DNA of 28,634 bases from Mnemiopsis leidyi (taxonomy: Eukaryota; Ctenophora; Tentaculata; Lobata; Bolinopsidae): NCBI GenBank assembly GCA_000226015.1, contig JH154645.1, positions 525,303 through 553,936 on the forward strand. Direction: 5' to 3'. Positions 20,724 through 28,634 of the stretch are shown here, in pieces. Below the pieces are notes generated by a model. The model saw only the letters and a program-made list of their open reading frames with translations, was not told the origin of the DNA and did not search any database. Each line of letters opens with the position of its first letter. Position 1 is the stretch's first letter. Both the position numbers and the translations under genes were made by a program.

Positions 20724-20787
20724 ACATGTAACCATGGTAACAGGTAACCATGGTAACATGCAACTATGGTAACATGTAACTATGGTA
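20724..20787. repeat. 16-bp minisatellite, four units
   Basis: Four units of ACATGTAACCATGGTA lie head to tail, with one or two changes each, then decay over the next 30 bases. The units are rich in the self-complementary word CCATGG. Confidence 0.9.
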
Positions 20788-22078
20788 CCATGGCAGCCTG
20801 TAACGATAGTAACGACAGTGACTTTCTAGATACTCAATAGAAGACGATAAGAATAGAGCCAAGGAGCTGGGTGTTAGTGAACGATTTATTAATTATGAAT
20901 CAATTGTTTCATAAGTCATGTAGCTTACATGTAAAGGTGTAGGATATGGGAACTGTGCATATGCTTTTTTTCGTTTCTGTTGTTGCTGCAATTGATATTT
21001 TTTGATTTTTTGATGTTAATGATAATTAATTGAATTTCGGGTTAAATATTTGATTTGCTGAGTTTACCTTTGATTTGAAACTAAATTGCACAACCGCCTT
21101 TTTATCCCGATTCAAATTAATCGCTTGTAGGACGTAACAGTTACCGACCTTTTGATTCGACCATCAACTAAAAGTACCCTATCAGAATATTCTAAAAGTA
21201 ATTGTAGACCTAAACCATCTGTACTCATAACTTTACACCACTGTTCATATGCAGCATTTTATTATTCTAGAAAGAAGGACATGCAACAAATTGCAGCTTA
21301 ATGCCGGATAAACAGTAAACCTATATGAACGTTTAAAGTCACCTTTAATAAAGCCAGCACTAAAAGGATTTGATGGCTGCTTAAACTTCGTATTTCAAAA
21401 AATTAAAAGCTGCCCTGTAAATCTAGAAGTGACCTTTAAATGGTGCTCAAGTAATATCCTAAATTCAAAGCAATTAAAAACGGGTTGTATGGTATAGGTT
21501 GTTGCTGCTGAAACATCACGTCATGAAATTAAGTTTGAACTGAAACAGCAAAGATGTCGGTCCCAAAATGCTTATTTTTGTGTTCCACACCACCAAAAGA
21601 AATACAATGCAAGATTAAATGTGATACGAATTCTAGAAGTGGCTGGTAAAAGTTTAAATGACGACTTTTTAGATGCGCGTGTACTGTCTTAGAGAATTTT
21701 CAGTGGGCAATATGATATGTTGCTGAAGGTGTATCATCTTTAAATAACATTAACCGGGTTTTGGAAGAGTTACTCAACAAATTATCCAAGAACTATACAG
21801 AAATTACTTCTTACGGTTAAAGCATTGATAGAGATTAGGAAAGCTAGTTTCTGTTTAGAATTGCATTAGATTTAATTTGTTGTCGACATGTATGGCTTTC
21901 AAGGGAGTTTGGATGGAACGTTGGTTTTCATAGAGACACCCGATCAATTATCGGACTCCCATGTAAATTTTGAAACATGATCGTTATGAAATCGGAATAA
22001 CCTCCCATCAGTATCGCCACTTTGTTGTCCGATTTTTCGTCGTCCCATAAATATATTAAGTTAGCCTTACGACAAAAT

Positions 22079-24793
22079 ATGCCGAACATTTCTAAAGCCG
22101 ATAGGTTCGTCCCTGATCGTCTGAATGAGTACTTCGCCAAGCAGGGAATATCGTGTTTTACAAAGGTATAAACTACGATTACGATCATCAGTACTCAACC
22201 GTCCATACACATGATACAGCTTCATCGCAGTTTTCAAATTGCCTTAAAATTGAATTTGAACTGTTTTATTGCCGTGTAAGTTAGAGTTTATTAACAGATA
22301 GAAGAAGTTTACGAATACATAGGACCACTTGGAAAAGCTCAGATATGCTCCTTGGTAATACTCAGCATGCTGAATCTGTTGGCAGCCTTTAACTTCTTGA
22401 TGGCAGTTTTCTTGGTAAGCAGTTGATAAGACCTCATTTCCACCTATGATTGTAACAGTCAACAAAGAATTGATAATAAAGCTGCAAAAAAGAAAGGATA
22501 AAAGTAGACTATTCGTATTTTAGTACGATCTTATTTGTACGAATTATTTTTATACGAACTTTGTAGAAGACCTAAAAGAACTTTTCCAGCTTGTAATACC
22601 CGAGTGGGAGTGTGAAACTGGGAAGATCTGTACAGACGACCTCTGTCAGATGCCACGGGAAAACTGGAGATGGCTGAACCGAGATCGCACCATGGTCAGC
22701 TACTTCGAGTTACAGTGTGACTCTAACTACGCCATCCTTGCCTCCTCCCTGTTTTTTGTTCCTGGCACAGTGGTCGGCCTCGCTGCCAGCGGGTGAGTTG
22801 AGATTTTGAAAGGTTAATTGTTGATTAAAGTTGAGTTTCTTAAAGTTGAGTCGATCAAGGGTGATTTGATCAATGTTGGATCCAGGTTTATACTTTATTT
22901 TCCCCCTGTAGATGAACTCATTTAGATACTTGTCCGACAAATACGGCAGAAAAAGGACTCTCCTTGCAGCAGTGGTCTTGTCTCTCGTTTTGGCGGTCGC
23001 TCAAGCTCTTTCCTCGACTTACCCTCTTTTCCTTGTCTTCCGTACGCTTTCAGGTTAAAACTTAAAATACCAACCAATTTGAACCATTAGTAAATTCGGG
23101 CAGGGACAGCTACAGGGAGTTAAACAGAGTGTTATAGTTGTGCTTCTCAGAATCACATAATAATTAACTTATGCGTGTCTACTCACTAATAGTGATACTG
23201 CTCAGGGGTTACCAGTGTTGCCTATATGTCGATACATATCACCTACAGAGACGAGTTCTTCTCCTCTGGCAAGAGACCCGTCTGTTACTTCTTAGGGGTA
23301 ATGTCAAATTAGAGATAGAGTTCAGCTTTACAGAATCGTGAATTAAATGACATCGGTAACAGAAGTAAGATTTGAAGAACCATTTCTTTAATCTAATCCA
23401 GAACAGAGAATGCAGTTGATTCTCGTTCACTTTTTGTCACACGAATTTCAGTTGATATTCAAAGCCTCCGGACTGCTGATTCTCGCGGGAGTGTACGAGG
23501 CTTTCCCGAACTGGAGGGCCCTTAACGGAGCAAGTGCTGTCCTTCTCACAATACCGCTACTGGTGGTTTTCCTCCCTGAAAGTCCTCACTGGCTCCTCAC
23601 CAACTCCTCATCAGACTCCGTGACCGAGGTTCTCCTGAAGATGGCAAAGTTTAACCTCGGAGAAAATCACGGACTGAAAGAGGAGCATTTCCGGTTGTCA
23701 AAGGCTGGAAAAGATGACGGCAAATCTTCAGAGAGCGGCAATGTCATGAACATAGTTAGGAACCGAGCTTTTCTAATTGTGACTCTGAAGTTCTTCTTCC
23801 ATTGGTTTGTGACAAGCATGCTGTACTACGGGTTCTACTATGCTCTAGATGCACTCTCCGGGAGCGTGTCCATCAACTTCATGATCATGGGAGCTCTCGA
23901 GGTTCGTTTTACAACTGTCAAGTTATCGAGTTTAACACTGTGAGAGATAGTTATCAATTTCGAATTGAAGCCTGTGAAAATTAGTTTTGATTCAATCATT
24001 AGACGTTAGGTTACGGCCAATCAATATCAAGCTACACCATCACGTGATTTAAACTATATCTGTGAACCTACCCTTAAAGCCTTTCTTGATTTAGCGAAAG
24101 AAGCAGTTTCTCAGTCATTGGTTTATAACATTGAGTATGATTTCAGTTACCCATGGCAGCAGCCACAGCCGTTATGATGGATAAAATCGGAAGGAGGAAA
24201 ACTCTGTTTGCTAATCTCGTTCTTGTAATGGTGTGTTGCGGACTGTCCCTCCTCAAAGTCAGCTTCGGAAACGATTGGACTATCAAAAGGGTGGCCTCCA
24301 TTGTCGGGTCGAAATGGGGTGTGGCAGCCATGTTTATGATTATTTATCTTTACACAAATGAGGTTCGTTTTTTGTTATAAAACAGGAAAGCCATTTGGAC
24401 CTTGAATAGAATACTATTTTAGGTTTGATACAATTACAAAATTCTGATTCCGATGATGGCCATGGCACCTCAGGCTTAAAAGGACTGCTATAGAAAATAG
24501 TATATCAAACTTTTATGTTAAAAATCCTCCTTTCTAACCAGGTGATGCCTACCTCTATCCGATCTACTGGTCTACACATGTGCTCCATTTTCGGGAGGAT
24601 CGGAGCCTTCATAGCCCCCTACTTCGTTAAAGCGTGTAACAACTCCAGCTACTACCTGCTCAACTGTCTCAGCCTGCTGCTCTGCGGGCTGGCTATCCTC
24701 CTAACTCTCGGTCTTCCTGAGACCAAGGACAAAACTCTCAAAGCACACCTGGGTGAGGAAGAAGCGGGCGTGGAGGAAGATGGAAAACTTTGA
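22079..24793 (+). CDS. SLC22-type organic ion transporter (major facilitator superfamily)
   Basis: Eight exons: 22079-22165, 22298-22414, 22590-22792, 22926-23053, 23206-23297, 23452-23901, 24147-24362, 24542-24793. They sum to 1545 nt, 514 aa, with phases consistent. Hallmarks are the loop 2-3 motif GYLSDKYGRK (136-145), LPESPHWLL (250-258) closing the first half, MDKIGRRK (370-377) in loop 8-9, YTNEVMPTSIRSTGL around residue 430 and LPETKDKTL near the end. The first extracellular loop (exon 3, with WECETGKICTDDLC) is Cys-containing but shorter than the roughly 100 residues typical of vertebrate OCT/OAT proteins. Twelve membrane helices are expected at the plasma membrane. Substrate class (cation, anion or carnitine-like) cannot be assigned. 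Exon 4 uses the distal of two acceptors; the proximal one would give an immediate stop. The start ATG is the first with a consistent donor and phase. Confidence 0.92.
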
Positions 24794-24894
24794 GTTTGAG
24801 ATTTTTTTGAGTTGTCTTAAGCTGAAAATTGTCAATTCTATTGGATGGATGCGAATGAATATTAGACTATTTTATTTTGCACCAAATTTGTTTC

Positions 24895-24900
24895 AATAAA
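24895..24900 (+). terminator. Polyadenylation signal AATAAA of the transporter gene
   Basis: Canonical hexamer 101 bases after the stop codon at 24793. Confidence 0.65.
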
Positions 24901-25557
24901 TTTAAATTGTGACATTTGATAAAGTACATACTTTGAAATTTTGAATGAAAAACGAGGCTTCTTCACTGAGTTTATAAGCGATTTACTCTGCTTTCCTTTA
25001 AATATCTTCAACTATATACTTGACTCAATTAAATTCCGAATAAACACTGGAGCACTTTGCTAACTGCTATAACTGCTAACTGAAACTTCAAAATAAGAAA
25101 ATATAACTGAAGAGGTTGACAGCTAAAGTCATTTTCAGCACTAGTCGCCTCCATGTCTGAGTTCACAGTAAATTTGATGCGTCCATGATTATGCTCGTGC
25201 ATTTTTACGTTCCAATTTGCCTTTGGCCGGTTTCTAGTTCTACTGCCGATGTCGCGATTGGAACCCCTACAATTACTATTTAAATGACCCTGCATGGCAC
25301 CTTTGTATTTTGATCCAAGACCGCGGGACACAATTGTAGTTTTACGTTTTGTGATCGTGGTATTTGGGGCTCACATTTGCAGACGTATGAAGTTGACTAT
25401 GGTTATCTATTGAGCTACACTAGATGGATCCTATTACAATTTAGTATTTACAAGCTGCAGAAACCACGAATTAGCGGACAAGCCCTATAAGTATGCACAA
25501 GTGTCAAGTTTGTCAAGGCCCTGATGGTCGAGATGATCCAGACACAATGCTCTTGCT

Positions 25558-25583
25558 ACGGGTAGGTGTTACACCGTACCCGT
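25558..25583. repeat. 12-bp hairpin with one-base loop
   Basis: ACGGGTAGGTGT, a single T and ACACCGTACCCGT form a 12-bp stem with one bulged G. It stands out as GC-rich in an AT-rich region. No U-tract follows and no gene is adjacent. Confidence 0.7.
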
Positions 25584-25772
25584 CCCTTCAAACTGGCAAA
25601 TACCTTCGTGATTTCGATGAAACTTGATAGCCCCTGTTTTCAGTATAGTTAGGCCATGATCCATGATTTTTACGAGTCTTTGCATTGAATTTGTTTTGCA
25701 CATTGTATTTAGTCCCAAATTAATGAGCATCGGTGTTGAGTGTTAACTAATAACGTATTTGGACTGGAATTG

Positions 25773-25802
25773 TTAATAACGATTAAATTAATAACGATTA
25801 AA
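25773..25802. repeat. 15-bp direct tandem repeat, two copies
   Basis: TTAATAACGATTAAA is present twice without a gap (25773-25787, 25788-25802). Confidence 0.85.
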
Positions 25803-26698
25803 TTCTAATTCGTTTTCGTTGTTTCTAAGCTTGATCGATGGTAGTAAAACATAAAACATATAAGCTTATTTATTAAAGTATTGCGTTTCTATGAAAAATC
25901 GAAATTAAAGACTCGTTAGTCGATTTGAATACTTTGTTCAACTTTTGTTTTGGTTGGAGAGACGAAATAGAACAGCTAACATGATTGTGTTCTTAAAATC
26001 TTCATTTCATTTATCATTAGAGAACCTCAAATTATTTGTTTAATGGTAGCTGTTGAACGAATCAAAACTATGTTTTCACAGACATCTGTGCACCGTAACT
26101 TCTTTATTGATTTATTCTCCATATATTTATCAAACGTGCAACTATGCAATTGCACTATATATTCAAGCTGTTTACAATGTATAGTAGGTACATTTAATTA
26201 AGTGTCATGCTTAAATAAGTTGAAGCCGCCCGGAGCGTATAGCCCTGGACAATGCCGATGCTTAATTCTAAGCCAGATGGTTTAGAACGCACGACCCTAG
26301 TTTCTAACTTGATCACGACTGGAGTATAAAGGGTGGCCTGCCATTGTTTCATTGTTTAGGTACCCACCATTGCCGATCATGGATCAGAGAAATTAGTATT
26401 AGTAAGAGTAATTAAATTTATCTACCTATGTTGGTTGCAGTTTGTTTTAACATTCGTCTAACTCTATCATTGACCATACTCAATATTAAATTTAGTCAGT
26501 TAGTGAGTGCATCATTTCAAATTTGCAAAATCACTGGACATGGCAGAAAAGAACACCAAATTGACCATCCTTTCCCTCTCAAAGCACATAATTTGACGAG
26601 GAGTTTAGTTCGAATTATAATTTGGTAACTTCATCTAAACTTCATATTACATTTTGAACGAGAATAAAATTCCAGGATGAGTTGCGGACTCCAGTAGT

Positions 26699-26913
26699 GT
26701 TCAAGCAAGGATCCTACAAATAAGGAAACACTTTAGTTAAGCCATCTTAATGATCTTACCAAAATGGGAAGTTCAAGCAAGGATCTTACAAATAAGGAAA
26801 CACTTTCGTTAAGTCATCTTAATGATCTTACCAAAATGGGAAGTTCAAGCAAGGATCCTACAAATAAGGAACAACTTTCGTTAAGACATCTTAAGATCTT
26901 ACCTAAATGAGAA
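26699..26913. repeat. 72-bp tandem repeat, three units
   Basis: Units at 26699-26770, 26771-26842 and 26843-26913 begin GTTCAAGCAAGGATC and end near AAATGGGAA. Units 1 and 2 differ at three or four positions. Unit 3 is slightly more diverged and one base shorter. No open frame runs through it. Confidence 0.95.
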
Positions 26914-27865
26914 GTTGGAATGTTTATCAAATCAGGCCCGGGGTTGGATATTAAGTTGAAAGTTAAACTAATTTATTGCACTTAAACAAATTCAAAGTAC
27001 AAGGTGTAAGACAAGGATCTCCTTTTTGGGTCGTCTTGATTTTGTTGTGTCAAGATTTTCGTAATAGTTCTTTGATTATTGCCATTCGTACTTTTGTATA
27101 GTGCATACTGGCTACTGCAGTGCAATAGTGCATACAACTACAATAGTGCAAACAAGTGCATGGCCACAATTCGAATTTGGTGTACAAATCTACCCAATCA
27201 CGAATCAGTGGCCGAGGGCCATTCCTGTCGTCACCAAGCGAGCTCTAATTTTCATAGTTGATTTTTGTTAGTCTCCGCGGATGTGGCCTAATGGTCCGTG
27301 CTGCATATTCCAAGTCACGTGTCATCTACTTTGCAAGTTGATATCCTTACTTTTCTGCGTATTATTTCCTTTTGATTGCTCATGTTGTTAGTAAAACTTC
27401 AACTCGGACCATTTTTTGAAGAAAAGTCATTTGTAATTAATGGGAAGGAACAAGATCCACAGTTGGAAAGTGGAAGTAAGATTAATGAATTATAATGGAC
27501 AGAGCGACCGTAATTATAGTGCCAGTGCCATAAAAAAGTTTGGCTGGGAAAGCAGAAAATAGATTCTTACTCAGTTTCAATTGTAACTGTAGGATACTCA
27601 GGGCTTCACTTTACTAATGAATAGTAATGTGTCACATGGATGCTAAGGGCGCCGAGCATCATCAGCCGACTTTCATCAACGTGCCTGCAGTATCCTTACA
27701 AACTCGAGATCAATCAAGGCTCAGGGCAGCTGTACTTTTAATCAATAGGCATATTGACAAAAAAGAATCGTCAAAAACAATCTGTTACAGGGCTAGAGTT
27801 TTTGTTGACATGGAAAACTTCTCAGTGGGAAAACCTATATCCGCTCTAAGGATGAAACAAAGCAA

Positions 27866-28035
27866 TAAGGGGTCGTTCACATATGACGTCAGCAAATTTT
27901 CGGAAATTTTTACCCCCCTCCCCCCCTCCGTCATCATTCATCATCATGACAAAACCCCCCCTAAATGTCAGAGGTAAATTAACATAATGACATCATCACA
28001 GTCGGAATCCCCCCCCCTACTTTATGTCAAAAAAC
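27866..28035. repeat. C-tract dispersed-repeat-like block beside the LINE
   Basis: A GGGGTCGTTCACATATGACG start is followed by alternating poly-C runs of 6 to 9 bases and GTCAT/ATGAC words (GTCATCATTCATCATCATGAC, AATGACATCATCACAGTC-like stretches). The layout resembles widespread repeat termini of marine invertebrate genomes, judged from memory of the pattern only. It may be the 5' leader of the LINE that follows or a separate insertion. Confidence 0.4.
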
Positions 28036-28084
28036 TTGATTTTTGGTCTTTTAATTTGCAGTCATTTTTGAAATTTTTTATACT

Positions 28085-28634
28085 ATGTCAGTAAAAACAC
28101 AGTATTTCACCAAATTTCTGAATCACATTTTTTACTTGAAAATTTTCCTTCTGATGTTTTTCCTTTTGAAAAAGGACTGGTGGCCCTTTAAAATATTAGG
28201 TTTCTCTCCTGGCCTACTCGGTAAATTGAACATTACTGGTCAGGCATATCAGCCAGACTGTATTGGATACACCCAGTCCATTTTGCAGTACCTCAGTACC
28301 TTGATAGTTAGTTGCATGCTTTGGATACATACTCTGAATGCTGCCCTTGTAATAATTGTCAATCCAAGCTTACTCAACCCTGGTCCTACTACATACCTTA
28401 AGGTTGTTTCTTTTAACGCACATGGTCTTATTCCCTTCTCACAGTTACAGTCTGAAAATCCCTCCTTCGATAACACTAAAATATTTGAACTTCATCACTT
28501 TATTCACTCCTGTATGCCAGATATCCTACTGATTAATGAATCTTGGCTTAAAAAGTCCATCATTGACTCTGAATTTATTCCTGAATCATACAAAGTCTTC
28601 AGACTAGATCGTTCCACTCAAACCCATCCACCAG
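28085..28634 (+). CDS. LINE retrotransposon ORF2, N-terminal part (AP endonuclease), cut by window end
   Basis: The frame is open from a stop at 28052 to the end of the window. In-frame Met codons are at 28085, 28154 and 28316, and the true start is not determined. Just before the endonuclease core lies LLNPGP (NPGP at 28376-28387), the position where many CR1/L2-like LINEs carry a 2A-like peptide. The AP-endonuclease fold begins YLKVVSFNAHGL, with the conserved Asn, and continues to PDILLINESWL, whose Glu matches the catalytic metal-binding Glu. Reverse transcriptase would follow beyond the edge. No stop or frameshift is seen in the visible 180 or so codons, so the copy may be young. It is unrelated in strand and position to the ORF1 relic at the left end. 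Confidence 0.8.
   Translation, partial: MSVKTQYFTKFLNHIFYLKIFLLMFFLLKKDWWPFKILGFSPGLLGKLNITGQAYQPDCIGYTQSILQYLSTLIVSCMLWIHTLNAALVIIVNPSLLNPGPTTYLKVVSFNAHGLIPFSQLQSENPSFDNTKIFELHHFIHSCMPDILLINESWLKKSIIDSEFIPESYKVFRLDRSTQTHPP

Larger units (their letters stand above)
20452..22078. other. Spacer between aminopeptidase and SLC22-type transporter
   Basis: AT-rich, non-coding as far as can be seen. It carries the aminopeptidase polyadenylation signal at 20567, a 16-bp minisatellite at 20724, and a small inverted repeat (CCGAT/ATCGG) at 21940-21954 before the transporter gene. Confidence 0.5.
24794..28054. other. Gene-poor AT-rich region with tandem repeats
   Basis: About 3.2 kb with no supported exon. 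It contains the transporter polyadenylation signal, a GC-rich hairpin at 25558, a 15-bp direct repeat at 25773-25802, a 72-bp tandem repeat at 26699, and a C-tract repeat block at about 27866-28035. An open frame at 27627-27977 (116 codons) has no recognised family, and its 3' part lies inside the C-tract block, so I do not call it a gene. Confidence 0.5.

Noticed and set aside
25029-25331. 100-codon minus-strand frame downstream of the transporter
   Set aside because: No motif, low complexity toward its end, and no splice or promoter support.
26270-26330. tRNA-like A box around AGCCAGATGGTTTAGAACG
   Set aside because: No B box and no acceptor stem pairing could be built.
27278-27320. Possible tRNA-derived SINE, A-box-like TGGCCTAATGG
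   Set aside because: No matching B box or cloverleaf follows at the expected distance.
27627-27977. 116-codon plus-strand open frame
   Set aside because: No recognised domain, and the last third is translated from the C-tract repeat block.

Overview
This window is nuclear DNA from an invertebrate metazoan. Its genes are split by short AT-rich introns (about 50 to 600 bases) with GT..AG borders, the proteins are animal types, the spacers are AT-rich, and decayed non-LTR retrotransposon pieces sit at both ends. A cnidarian-like or other early-branching marine animal is plausible, but nothing here fixes the taxon. There are no tRNA or rRNA genes, operons, CRISPR arrays or prophages.

Layout. 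(1) 220-1180 (-): relic of a LINE ORF1 with a damaged PHD-like zinc finger and coiled-coil remains. (2) 2404-4346 (+): six-exon patatin-like lipid hydrolase of the PNPLA1-5/ATGL group, reconstructed to 282 aa. (3) 4894-12031 (+): eighteen-exon NUP133, the Y-complex nucleoporin, reconstructed to 1051 aa with every splice phase consistent. (4) 12418-12633: a 216-bp MITE-like inverted-repeat element in the shared 3' flank. (5) 13212-15452 (-): six-exon class I SAM-dependent methyltransferase, 322 aa, convergent with NUP133. (6) 17800-20451 (+): secreted M1 zinc aminopeptidase of 883 aa in one exon, with a clear TATA/Inr promoter. (7) 22079-24793 (+): eight-exon SLC22-type transporter, 514 aa. (8) 24794-28054: gene-poor DNA with a 72-bp tandem repeat. 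(9) 28085 to the end (+): the start of a LINE ORF2 with an NPGP tetrapeptide followed by an AP-endonuclease domain, cut by the window edge.

The five host genes look like unrelated neighbours (lipid hydrolysis, nuclear pore, small-molecule or protein methylation, extracellular peptide trimming, solute transport). I see no shared pathway. Their exon models were built by hand from splice signals, reading phase and family motifs; each coding sum is an exact multiple of three.

The most informative non-genic signals are in NUP133 introns. A 15-bp minisatellite ends a few bases before the exon 14 acceptor. Two copies of it also sit inside a 116-bp rearrangement that duplicated the exon 13 acceptor and the first 38 bases of that exon. 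A 43-bp tandem duplication of hairpin units lies just upstream of exon 9. I found no convincing new multi-gene system in this window.
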